64,000 nt of DNA from Promethearchaeota archaeon (lineage in GTDB: Archaea; Asgardarchaeota; Thorarchaeia; Thorarchaeales; Thorarchaeaceae): the NCBI GenBank assembly GCA_014728035.1, contig WJMJ01000079.1:1-64000 (forward strand), in the 5' to 3' direction. The notes under the pieces are model-generated. The model searched no databases and was not told the origin of the DNA. It saw nothing but the letters and a program-made list of their open reading frames with translations. Position 1 is the stretch's first letter; the number at the start of each line of letters is the position of its first letter. Below, piece after piece: positions 40,408 through 49,462 of the stretch. A program made the translations under genes and the position numbers.

Positions 40408-40438
40408 GCCTGTTATCACGCAGGCATCATCTTTTTTT
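40408..40438 (+). terminator. Hairpin plus T-run
   Basis: GCCTG-TTATCACG-CAGGC then ATCATCTTTTTTT. Confidence 0.6.
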
Positions 40439-40440
40439 GG

Positions 40441-41358
40441 TTGGTGTTTGTCATAAAATTTTCAATATCAGTCCCTAGAAGGTATAACCTACTATCCTCC
40501 ATCCATGCTTGGATCTATCCAGATATTCAACCAGTTCCAGAAAGAACTGGTGAACAGTGGTTTGGTAGATTGTTTACATTTGATGAATCAGAAGTTCCTT
40601 TGTACATATCCCAACAATCCCCTGGTGAGGATTTAGAAATCCATTGTATTGAATCTGAGGTACCTAAGCAAAAAATCATAGAAAAAATAGAGTCTATCTT
40701 GTCGCTAAATTATGACATCCGACCATCCCTAGATATCATATCTGAGGAATTTGAATTTGATAAGCTTGAAGAGGAAATTTCCGGAATTAGGCCGTACCTC
40801 TCAGATACACTATATGAAGCATTAGTGAAATCAATAATTCAACAGCAGGTTTCATATAGAGCAGCAAATGTTTTGACAAAACGATTAGTTGAGTTCGTCG
40901 CAAGTCCGATAACCTTTCATAGTCAAGATTTGTTTGGATTTCCAAAATATACTCAACTTCTAAAGCTTGGAGAGAATGGTCTTAGAGAGCTAGGTATTGG
41001 ATTCAAATCTCCATATATATTGCAGATCTCTGAAAAAATAAGATCCGGTGAGTTAAATTTAGAAACTTTGAAAGACAGTTCATACCATGAAATCAGTAAA
41101 ATCTTGAGACCTATCAAAGGAATTGGTGATTGGACAATTCAAGCGTTATTAATTGCTGGAGTGGGAGATTTTTCACAATTTCCGTATGGAGACCTTGGGA
41201 TACAAAATCTGTTAGGCCGAATCTATAACAACGGCATACGCATAAAAAAGCAAAAAGTAATAGAAATATCATCAAAATGGGGTGAATCCGGCCCTATGGT
41301 CTTGTATTTGCTTATGTGTGCAGATGTATTGGGACTTCTTGGAGATTTGTCTCGTTAG
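40441..41358 (+). CDS. DNA-3-methyladenine glycosylase (AlkA-like, HhH-GPD)
   Basis: IIQQQVSYRAANVLTKRLV, ILRPIKGIGDWTIQALLIAGVGDFSQFPYGDLGIQ. Confidence 0.85.
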   Translation: MVFVIKFSISVPRRYNLLSSIHAWIYPDIQPVPERTGEQWFGRLFTFDESEVPLYISQQSPGEDLEIHCIESEVPKQKIIEKIESILSLNYDIRPSLDIISEEFEFDKLEEEISGIRPYLSDTLYEALVKSIIQQQVSYRAANVLTKRLVEFVASPITFHSQDLFGFPKYTQLLKLGENGLRELGIGFKSPYILQISEKIRSGELNLETLKDSSYHEISKILRPIKGIGDWTIQALLIAGVGDFSQFPYGDLGIQNLLGRIYNNGIRIKKQKVIEISSKWGESGPMVLYLLMCADVLGLLGDLSR

Positions 41359-41403
41359 AAAAGGAATAAAAGACTAGACCATGAAGAATTATCAAACTAG
41401 AGT

Positions 41404-42564
41404 GTGAATCATTTGTCGAAATCAAAGAAGAACTCAAAACTTTGGCGAATCTATTCCATGTTTTTGAAGGAGCTCAGATTGATTTCCAATGACAAATTCG
41501 CTCTATTACTGGTATTTGTTTTACCTGCCATGATTATGGGCACCATGTATGTTGCTATCAATCAGAATCAGGCTTTTGCTCCTGTTGATGATAGTGGCAA
41601 ATCTGAAGATGCACTCACTTTGGGATTAGTTGATAGAGACCCTACAGATACTTTTCCTGGAGAAGATCTATCTCAAAATTTCACTTGGTATTTACAAAAC
41701 AGTCCAAATTTCATAGTCATATTATATGAAGATGAAGCGGCTGCTCGTGACGCATTATATCGGGATGAAGTTAATGCATACGCTGTTATTCCCTATGGCT
41801 TTGAGGGAAACATCACTGGTGACATTCCTGCATTTGTGGATGTTCATATCAGCAGTACTGATTTCGAAAGCCAAGCTGATGTATTCTCTTTCTTTAGTGA
41901 AGTTGTTCAGGACTTTCGCTATGATCATGGTTGGATAAAAGGAGAAATTGCTACTGAACGAGTCAGAGAATTTGAACCAACTGGTAATTATACTGCCGCA
42001 ACTTTTGGTGTTTTTATGCTGGTTTTTGCAGTTTTCATTGCAACTTCTGCAACTGCGGCACAAGCTATTGTTGGTGATATTCCACTAAATAGAATGCTAC
42101 TTACACCTGCAACAAAAATGGAGGCAATACTTGCAAAAACAGCTGCATATTTTATCGTGGGTGTAATACAGACACAGTTTCTTCTGATATTATGGATGGG
42201 ATTGTTTCAAATTGTGCCAAATACTGATTATTTGACTTTGAATGCAATACTTGGCCTGATGTCCCTTTCAGGGTCCGCTCTTGGTGTAGTAATATCTACA
42301 CTAGTAACTACGCGCTTACAAGCAAATCAATCTTTTCTCTTTCTATTATTTGCTTCAGTGATATTTGGGACTGGTTTTGTACCCGTTGGAATTGTAGATG
42401 AAGTTTTTCCACTCAATCTGGGAAGAGTAATGATTATTGATTGTGCTTTCAAAGGAATACTCCTATCAAACTTCATGAGTGAGATTGGCATTATTTTGGT
42501 TTTCTCTCTTTGTCTCATTCTCGTTGCTTGGATTATATTTTCACGACGGCAAAGTCTCGCCTAA
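41404..42564 (+). CDS. ABC-2 type permease
   Basis: N-terminal TM, large extracytoplasmic loop, five or more C-terminal TM helices, FLKELRLISNDKFALLLVFVLPAMIM. Confidence 0.8.
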   Translation: MNHLSKSKKNSKLWRIYSMFLKELRLISNDKFALLLVFVLPAMIMGTMYVAINQNQAFAPVDDSGKSEDALTLGLVDRDPTDTFPGEDLSQNFTWYLQNSPNFIVILYEDEAAARDALYRDEVNAYAVIPYGFEGNITGDIPAFVDVHISSTDFESQADVFSFFSEVVQDFRYDHGWIKGEIATERVREFEPTGNYTAATFGVFMLVFAVFIATSATAAQAIVGDIPLNRMLLTPATKMEAILAKTAAYFIVGVIQTQFLLILWMGLFQIVPNTDYLTLNAILGLMSLSGSALGVVISTLVTTRLQANQSFLFLLFASVIFGTGFVPVGIVDEVFPLNLGRVMIIDCAFKGILLSNFMSEIGIILVFSLCLILVAWIIFSRRQSLA

Positions 42565-42638
42565 TTCTTAATTCATGTGTAATAGTCTTAAGGTATGGAT
42601 GTATAGTACTAAACACTTCATTAAAGGAATTGAATTCA

Positions 42639-42842
42639 TTGAGTGTTGTAAAAGTAATTGAACTAATCGGAGAGAGTCCCACGAGCTGGGAAGAAGCCAC
42701 AAAGAATGCACTAGCTGTTGCAAACAAGACCATAAGAAACATTGTTGGTATTGATGTTGATCACTTCACAGCAAAGGTCAAAGAAGGCAAAATTACTGCT
42801 TTCCGTGCGAATGTTAGAGTGGCTTTCAAATACGAAGAATAA
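42639..42842 (+). CDS. Dodecin family protein
   Basis: VVKVIELIGESPTSWEEATKNALAVANKTIRNIVGIDVDHFTAKVKEGKITAFRANVRVAFKYEE; TTG start at 42639 (ORF track starts at 42510). Confidence 0.85.
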   Translation: MSVVKVIELIGESPTSWEEATKNALAVANKTIRNIVGIDVDHFTAKVKEGKITAFRANVRVAFKYEE

Positions 42843-42854
42843 TATCGTTATTGG

Positions 42855-42889
42855 AGTATCCAATGATACTCCCTCATTTTTTTGGATAT
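42855..42889 (+). terminator. Hairpin plus T-run downstream of dodecin
   Basis: GGAGTATC-CAAT-GATACTCC followed by CTCATTTTTTT. Confidence 0.65.
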
Positions 42890-42935
42890 AGAATTATTAG
42901 TGGTGCCTTAATAGCACGCTGAAATATGATATTAC

Positions 42936-43493
42936 ATGAGGGACCGATATCCATCTATGTTTACAGGTGCTACATCCGAAAATGGCGAACGTCCATATTC
43001 AGATATCGATAGCACAAATCTTTGGAAGATTGCATCTGACTCTTCTATATTGCTTATACTACGTGAGAATCCCCTATTGGAATTGGCTATAAGAGCAGAT
43101 TCAAAGATATTACTTGTCTGTGATACACTCCTAGAATCGGGAGAATTAGATGAATGGTATCTTGCAATTCAACTATTATGTACTTTGGGTACAAAAAATG
43201 CGGTTCAAAGATTACTTGTGTTATATGAGATATCTGATGCAACTGACAAAGAACTAATCGTTCGAATGCTATCTAGAATAATCATTCGAAGGCGAGCAAA
43301 ACGGTTTAGAAAAACCTTGAAGTCTCTCTCTTTTACTGAACCAATGGATTCTGTCGACTGGAGAAAGATAGCTATCAGAATGCTAACAGAAGTCTGTTCT
43401 GTGTTTGGAACTTCTCCGTTGATGATTCCCCTGGATTCTCCTAAAACGGAAGAAGATAATATGTATTCCAGAAAACCAGTCCGAAATTATTAA
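42936..43493 (+). CDS. Helical protein, unknown function
   Basis: 185-aa ORF; tail-to-tail overlap with downstream CPBP gene. Confidence 0.5.
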   Translation: MRDRYPSMFTGATSENGERPYSDIDSTNLWKIASDSSILLILRENPLLELAIRADSKILLVCDTLLESGELDEWYLAIQLLCTLGTKNAVQRLLVLYEISDATDKELIVRMLSRIIIRRRAKRFRKTLKSLSFTEPMDSVDWRKIAIRMLTEVCSVFGTSPLMIPLDSPKTEEDNMYSRKPVRNY

Positions 43494-44280
43494 TTCCATG
43501 TGCAATTATTGGACTTACTAATGAATAATTCCTCCATTGTGCTAGTAATCCAAGGATAACTCCAAGAAGGAATCGAGTTGGAACCCCGAGGATATCCAGA
43601 TGTAAAACTGCAAAAATCAATGAAGTAACTACTACTGCCCAATCTTTGTATTTTTCTTTTGATGAGCTAAAGTATATTTCAAACCTTCTTTGTAGAAAAC
43701 CTCTGAATAGTATCTCTTCAGTGACTCCTATTACAAAGATCATACACACTGCCCAACCTACTAATTCAAGGGGATCATGCGCAATTAGCATCTGGTCTTG
43801 ATAGAGGGGTTCCCCAGTGGTTTCAACAGTAATGAGTGTTAGAATAATACTTAGAGCCAGCATCCCAATTCCTGCAATAATTCCAATTCCAATTTCTATT
43901 GCAGGTTTTTTTGCCTTGATTCCAATTGCTCCAAGATGTAATCCTTTATTTTTCACATATCTAATAGGAATTATAATGAAACCAAACTGGCCAATACTGA
44001 TGAAAATAAACGCCCAAGGCTCAAAGATAATGGATAAACTCGATGAAATCGTTATTAGACCCGTTACTATGGCTATCAAGGTTGTTACTGCAGTTACCGC
44101 CATTCCCAGAGCAAAAGCTGCCCCTGTTTTCAGTAATATCTTGAACATTCTATCCCAATCGATGTCACGTTCCAACCACGTACCTGGTTCAAAGATCCCT
44201 ATGCTTGAATCAGCTTCTTCCATTTCCAAACGGTCGGGATCATCCATTACCATTTTGAGGTACCTCTTATCGTCCTTCAC
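43441..44280 (-). CDS. CPBP family intramembrane metalloprotease
   Basis: TEEILFRGFLQRRFE, FAVLHLDILGVPTRFLLGVILGLLAQW, PIIAHGINNFG. Confidence 0.85.
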   Translation of the reverse strand: MKDDKRYLKMVMDDPDRLEMEEADSSIGIFEPGTWLERDIDWDRMFKILLKTGAAFALGMAVTAVTTLIAIVTGLITISSSLSIIFEPWAFIFISIGQFGFIIIPIRYVKNKGLHLGAIGIKAKKPAIEIGIGIIAGIGMLALSIILTLITVETTGEPLYQDQMLIAHDPLELVGWAVCMIFVIGVTEEILFRGFLQRRFEIYFSSSKEKYKDWAVVVTSLIFAVLHLDILGVPTRFLLGVILGLLAQWRNYSLVSPIIAHGINNFGLVFWNTYYLLPF

Positions 44281-44397
44281 TAAGTCTAAGATAAGCCTTT
44301 AGTTCTAAGTTGTTAATTTGCTGCATTAGTAGAATCTAAAACAATATTTGCGAATAATATCTAAGATGTATCTATACTAAATTCAGGTGAAATCCAT

Positions 44398-46395
44398 TTG
44401 GAAAATTTTGATGCTCCAATGAATCCTAGACGTGGGACAGCTATTCTAATTGCTACAATAATCGTAGTATCTGGAATTGCAGCAATCGTGATTGTTCCAC
44501 GTGGATTGAAAATAGTCGGTTCTTCTGTTCGAATAGCTGTAATTGATTCTGGAATTAATGATATCTCAAATCTTGGGATGGCTATGGTAGCCGAGAAAAG
44601 TTTCATAAATGAATCCTATGGATATTCGTCAACTGATCCAACTACTGAAGATAGCAATCCTGATAGTATACAACATGGGACCATCATTGCAAAAATTCTA
44701 ACAGAAAATGCGGAAAATGTTGCCATAGTAAATGCAAAAGTTGTCACTTCTCGGAATCTTGCAACTGTGGCAGGTATAGTCAATGCAATAGAATGGTCGG
44801 TAGAGGAGGCTGATTGTGAAATAATTAATCTAAGCCTAGGAAGTGCAATTGTATCATCTGATTCTTTTCGTGAGATAATAAGATGGGCATTTCGGAAGGG
44901 TGTTGTTATTGTAGCAGCAGCTGGCAATAACGGGCGTGGAGGGATTGTAGGTACATCAATTGAATCACCATCTCTCTATCCTGAAGTAATTTGTGTAGGT
45001 GCAGTTGATGAAGAGGGAGATTTATACGAGTTCTCTGCTAGAGGTCCGCTTAGTGATCGTACAATAAAACCAGATATTTGTGCAGTTGGAGTGTATAACA
45101 GTAATGATGGTATCGTTTTTGGTACGAGCTTTGCTACACCACGTGTGACTGCAGCTGCAGCAGAAATCATTAGATATTGTAAAATAAACGAGCTGAAATG
45201 GACTCCTGGAATGGTAAAAGCTGTACTTATGCAAGGGGCAAAGCAATCGCATTATGAACCTTGGGAAACTGGAGCTGGCTTGGTTGATTTAGAGTATTCA
45301 CTACGATTTGTTGAAAGTGTTTCCAAAATGGATGGATTGCCCATGATTGCTTATGCAACCCCCAGACTCAATCCATTTGAGTTCGAGAGGTGGTATGTTA
45401 ATACCACTATTTATCTTACTATATCCCTTTTTTGTTCAGGATACGGTGAATTTGGTATAGAATATGCTGGTTCTGCAAAGGACTATATTATAGGACCATC
45501 GGAAATTGCTATAAATCAATCAGGCACTGTTGAAATCCAGCTTTATGTGAACTCCACTAAGAAACTACTCAACCTTCAAGGAGTAGTTTACTTCTCAGAA
45601 GATAATTATCGGAATGTTTGGTCACAGTTTCAATTTGATGCATATGTTCAACGGGCATCTGTTGCTTTTGATTTCACCCATACCTCTTGGAAAATGGATT
45701 CGATTTATGGTCAATTTAGAAATCTCTATACTGCATTGTCTATCCTGAATATTTCGGTAGAATCTATTCAAAATCGAGGTGATATTACAATTAGTAATCT
45801 TCAACGATTTGATGGAGTCATTGTATTTAATCCGTGTTCTTGGTCTATATCCGGAATTGGTAATTCTCTTTCATTAAATGAATCAATCCAATTCACTGAA
45901 AACGAAATTGCAACATATTTTAATTATTGGAACAATAGTGGAAATCTAATGATTCTAGGACTCTCTCCAGAGTATTCAGATATTCAATCAGCAAATTTAC
46001 TCTTGAATTCTTTTGACTATTCATTCATTAACATTTCAATTCCACTAGTCACCACATTTCTTAATGGTGTTCCTTCAACCTATTTGGTTGATTCATTAAG
46101 TCCACATCCCATTATGGATGGTATAAATTCCTTTGACTTTAATGGCTGCCCATTAGAAGTTCCATCACAGGCAGATGTTCTTGCTACTGCTGAGGTGATT
46201 ACTTCAACAGATAATGGAACCATAACTGAACAAATGAATCTCATTTCAACTTACAATACATCTGTATCTGGTAGAATTGTCGTATCAGGTAGCAATTTCT
46301 TCATGGATAACTATGCACTTGAGGGATTTTATCAGTCAAATCAAAATATCCAATTAGCATATCAGTCTATTTACTGGTTGTTAGGAATCATCTAA
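44398..46395 (+). CDS. Membrane-anchored subtilisin-like serine protease with site-1-protease-like C-terminal region
   Basis: N-terminal TM; IAVIDSGIND, HGTIIAKIL, GTSFATPRVTAAAAEI; C-terminal HTSWKMDSIYGQFRNLYTALSILNISVE. Confidence 0.85.
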   Translation: MENFDAPMNPRRGTAILIATIIVVSGIAAIVIVPRGLKIVGSSVRIAVIDSGINDISNLGMAMVAEKSFINESYGYSSTDPTTEDSNPDSIQHGTIIAKILTENAENVAIVNAKVVTSRNLATVAGIVNAIEWSVEEADCEIINLSLGSAIVSSDSFREIIRWAFRKGVVIVAAAGNNGRGGIVGTSIESPSLYPEVICVGAVDEEGDLYEFSARGPLSDRTIKPDICAVGVYNSNDGIVFGTSFATPRVTAAAAEIIRYCKINELKWTPGMVKAVLMQGAKQSHYEPWETGAGLVDLEYSLRFVESVSKMDGLPMIAYATPRLNPFEFERWYVNTTIYLTISLFCSGYGEFGIEYAGSAKDYIIGPSEIAINQSGTVEIQLYVNSTKKLLNLQGVVYFSEDNYRNVWSQFQFDAYVQRASVAFDFTHTSWKMDSIYGQFRNLYTALSILNISVESIQNRGDITISNLQRFDGVIVFNPCSWSISGIGNSLSLNESIQFTENEIATYFNYWNNSGNLMILGLSPEYSDIQSANLLLNSFDYSFINISIPLVTTFLNGVPSTYLVDSLSPHPIMDGINSFDFNGCPLEVPSQADVLATAEVITSTDNGTITEQMNLISTYNTSVSGRIVVSGSNFFMDNYALEGFYQSNQNIQLAYQSIYWLLGII

Positions 46396-46790
46396 AGAAT
46401 GGGTGCAATATTCTCACAGGCAGCTTTCGCTGCATATACAAGAAGACCTGATTTCAATCCTTTATTAGCTGCTAGTACAAGAATAGCTTTTTCTCCTGCA
46501 CTCTTCATAATCATTTGACCTTGCTGATTGGTGAGTAGAATTTCTTCTAGCATGCCTTGATCCATTCTTTCTGCAGCCAAATCCGCGACTCCAAGGATTG
46601 ATGCTGCCATAGCTGCGATTTCCGCCTCCTCAAGACCTTGTGGTACCGCTGAGGCGATTGGAAGACCCTCCTTTGAAAGAAGCATCCATGCTCTTATGCC
46701 CGTTGCAAGTGACGTGGCCTCTTCCATAATCTGCCTTAGCTTTTCTTGTAACTGTTCAAAGTTCGGGTCAAACATAATAGCCACTCTCAT
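46392..46790 (-). CDS. Roadblock/LC7 domain protein
   Basis: GIRAWMLLSKEGLPIASAVPQGLEEAEIAAMAASILGVADLAAERM...ILLTNQQGQMIMKSAGEKAILVLAA. Confidence 0.85.
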   Translation of the reverse strand: MRVAIMFDPNFEQLQEKLRQIMEEATSLATGIRAWMLLSKEGLPIASAVPQGLEEAEIAAMAASILGVADLAAERMDQGMLEEILLTNQQGQMIMKSAGEKAILVLAANKGLKSGLLVYAAKAACENIAPIL

Positions 46791-46868
46791 TACGGCAGTT
46801 ATCTATCCTTCTTGTGATATTCCACATTAATAAACTTTGATTAGTTGAAGTCACCTGTGATTAAGTCA

Positions 46869-48077
46869 TTATTTTACTTTTCTTGCAAACCTTCTTCCGT
46901 AGTTTCGAGCTTCCTCTAATTCTTCTTCGGTTGGGACCCACTTTACAGTGAATGGCTCTTCGACAATATCCATCTTCCCTTTCTTCATACTTTCTTGAAT
47001 CTTTTCAACTGCTCCACCTGCCCATCCATAAGACCCAAAGGCTGCAGCTTTTTTGTCGACTGGTTTCAAGGCTTCAAAGTCGGACAGCAATGGTGCCACC
47101 GTTGGAAGAATTTCATTGTGTAAAGTAGAACTTCCAACTAGAATTCCTTTTGCTTCTAGTAAATCTGCCATTATGTCTCCTCGATCACTATGTGGTATCA
47201 ATCGTAGAAGCGGTTCTAATCCTTCATCATCAATTCCCTCAGCTATTGCTAAAGCAATTTTTGTTGTGCTTTCCCACATAGTATCCCAAGCAATTATGAT
47301 TTTATCTTCCATGAGTTCTCCTTTTGCCCATCCTAGGTACTTCTGGACTATCTCAAGAGGGTTCTTTCGCCAGATGACACCATGAGAAGGTGCAATGATT
47401 TTTATCGGAAGTTTCATTTCTAAGACCTCTTCAATTTTCTTTTTGACCATTCTACTCAATGGCCAGAGTATATTTGCATAGTACTTTTCTGCCTCACGCC
47501 ACAAAGTTGTCTGGTCTACTTCATCAGCAAATCTTTTTGCTGTTGCGAGATGTTGACCAAATGCATCATTTGGCAGAAGAACTTGTTCTTCGACATAATA
47601 GGTGAACATTGTTTCCGGCCAATGTAACATGGGAGCTTCAAAGAATTTCAATGTCTTTTGACCTAAATCAAGCTCATCACCAGTTTCCACTGTGTGGATA
47701 TTCCATCCATCAGGATAATGCTTCTTTAATGGCCCAACTGCTTTTTCTGTACAGACTAATGTGGCATTAGGCACCATTTCTAATACTTCTGGTATTGATC
47801 CCGAATGGTCCATTTCAGTGTGATTAGAAACAACATAGTCTATTTTTTCCGGATTGATTACAGATTTTATTCTTCTAAACATCTCATTACTAAATGGTCC
47901 AAAAACAGCATCAATCAATGCAATTTTCTCATCCACCAATAAGTATGCGTTGTACGTTGTACCGTGATGCACTGTATAACTGAACCCATGAAAATGTCTA
48001 ACATTGTAATCAACTGCTCCGACCCAGTATAGGTCTTTTACTATCTGTTTTGATTTCATTGTGATCATGTACCACAT
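46869..48077 (-). CDS. fprA: A-type flavoprotein (FprA/flavodiiron protein)
   Basis: Diiron motif NHTEMDHSG, MLHWPETMFTYYVEEQVLLPNDAFGQH, APSHGVIWRKNP, flavodoxin domain GSSTLHNEILPTVAPLL. Confidence 0.9.
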   Translation of the reverse strand: MWYMITMKSKQIVKDLYWVGAVDYNVRHFHGFSYTVHHGTTYNAYLLVDEKIALIDAVFGPFSNEMFRRIKSVINPEKIDYVVSNHTEMDHSGSIPEVLEMVPNATLVCTEKAVGPLKKHYPDGWNIHTVETGDELDLGQKTLKFFEAPMLHWPETMFTYYVEEQVLLPNDAFGQHLATAKRFADEVDQTTLWREAEKYYANILWPLSRMVKKKIEEVLEMKLPIKIIAPSHGVIWRKNPLEIVQKYLGWAKGELMEDKIIIAWDTMWESTTKIALAIAEGIDDEGLEPLLRLIPHSDRGDIMADLLEAKGILVGSSTLHNEILPTVAPLLSDFEALKPVDKKAAAFGSYGWAGGAVEKIQESMKKGKMDIVEEPFTVKWVPTEEELEEARNYGRRFARKVK

Positions 48078-48190
48078 ACAATTAACTATATTTAACTGGG
48101 TTGGTTTCCAATTGGGAAGTATCTAATGTTTTATAGGAATTATCAAGTAGGTTTGGTGTTGGATATTATAGATATACGGATACGATCGAT

Positions 48191-48799
48191 TTGAAAAAAA
48201 CAGTAGATTTGCAAGTAGAATCCAAAGAAGAGATAATACAATGGAAAAAAGGCGTTCGGGTGTTAGGTATTTCTGAGAGCTTCTCAAAGGAACAAGAGAA
48301 AAGCACCGTTGTAGGTGTAATTATGAGAGGTGATAGAAGAGTTGATGGTTTTGGGTTCTGTAGACCTGAAGTTGGTGGTATGGATGTATCGAAAAATCTT
48401 CTTAAGATGTATTCAAAGTTAGAAAGAGATGATATCCGAGCATGGATTCTTGGCGGTACTGCTATATCTTGGTTCAATATTGTGGATATCGTTTCATTGT
48501 ACGAAGAGAGTGGGATACCAGTCGTAGCAGTTTCTTATAACCCCTCTGATGGAATTGACCAGTACATTAAACAATATTTTCCTAAAGATTGGAAAGAGAG
48601 ATTAGAAGTCTTTCATAGGGGTCCTGAGAGAGAGGCTATTAATCTTCGTCATGGATATCGTGTCTTCATTCGATACATTGGCTTTTCTAAAATGAGTGCA
48701 GTAAATCTCATTAACGCGTTTACAATAGATGGTAGAATTCCTGAACCAGTGAGAATGGCTCGATTAATCGCTAGCGCTATTCAACGAGATTTATTATGA
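48191..48799 (+). CDS. DUF99 family protein (endonuclease V-related)
   Basis: RVLGISESFSK, VVGVIMRGDRRVDGF, ILGGTAISWFNIVDI, PVVAVSYNPSDG. Confidence 0.8.
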   Translation: MKKTVDLQVESKEEIIQWKKGVRVLGISESFSKEQEKSTVVGVIMRGDRRVDGFGFCRPEVGGMDVSKNLLKMYSKLERDDIRAWILGGTAISWFNIVDIVSLYEESGIPVVAVSYNPSDGIDQYIKQYFPKDWKERLEVFHRGPEREAINLRHGYRVFIRYIGFSKMSAVNLINAFTIDGRIPEPVRMARLIASAIQRDLL

Positions 48800-49402
48800 T
48801 TTATTGGCAATACAATATTTCTGATATAGCTTTTTCAATTCTATCCCGATTTCAGCAATAATATTGTAAGATTCATATTCCTCAATGAAATCGTCAATGT
48901 TTTCAAGAAAAGAATGAACTCGTTCAGTAGGAACTCCTGCTCTTACTATTGTTAATGCATGGACATACATATCAATCCTATCAGCTGCTTTCACAACGTG
49001 GGATTCCGTTGTTTCTTGTTTTAGAAACTCATGAAACAAAGAGATTGTACAACTTGTATTTTCTTTTCCAAAGAGTTCTTCTAGAGCTTTCTTTTCCGCT
49101 TCATGTTTCAACTCCAAAAACTTGCTATCAAACTCAGTTGCTTTCTTTGGAATGTCAGATATAATTGATTCACCGATATCATGGATAACCGCCATAGTGA
49201 CAGCTTTTTCTAAATCTATCATTCTTTTCTCTCTGATTAATGCTTCTGCAATTAGCAATGAGAGAACTGCTGTTCCAGTAGTGTGATCTGCAATTGACTC
49301 TCTGAAAGAGTCAGGTATTCCTGCCATAACCCAACCTGTTCTTTTCAAGTGCTTTAGTCTTTCAAAAGAAAAAACTGCTTGGATTATTTCAGAAGCAATC
49401 AA
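48794..49402 (-). CDS. HD-domain hydrolase (YfbR-like 5'-nucleotidase)
   Basis: GWVMAGIPDSFRESIADHTTGTAVLSLLIAEAL, VIHDIGESIISDI, KAADRIDMYVHAL; likely TTG start 49402, since a terminator-like hairpin (49426-49442) lies inside the longer ORF. Confidence 0.75.
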   Translation of the reverse strand: MIASEIIQAVFSFERLKHLKRTGWVMAGIPDSFRESIADHTTGTAVLSLLIAEALIREKRMIDLEKAVTMAVIHDIGESIISDIPKKATEFDSKFLELKHEAEKKALEELFGKENTSCTISLFHEFLKQETTESHVVKAADRIDMYVHALTIVRAGVPTERVHSFLENIDDFIEEYESYNIIAEIGIELKKLYQKYCIANKS

Positions 49403-49425
49403 AAAATCACCAAAAAGAGATGGGA

Positions 49426-49442
49426 AAGGGAGGATGTTCCTC
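49426..49442 (-). terminator. Hairpin downstream of BMP-family gene
   Basis: GGGAGGA-ACA-TCCTCCC on minus strand, followed by TTTCCCATCTCTTTTT. Confidence 0.5.
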
Positions 49443-49462
49443 CCTATATCCAAAAACTCGTG

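Noticed and set aside
44361-45252. Minus-strand ORFs within the subtilase gene
   Set aside because: Antisense to a gene with complete catalytic motifs
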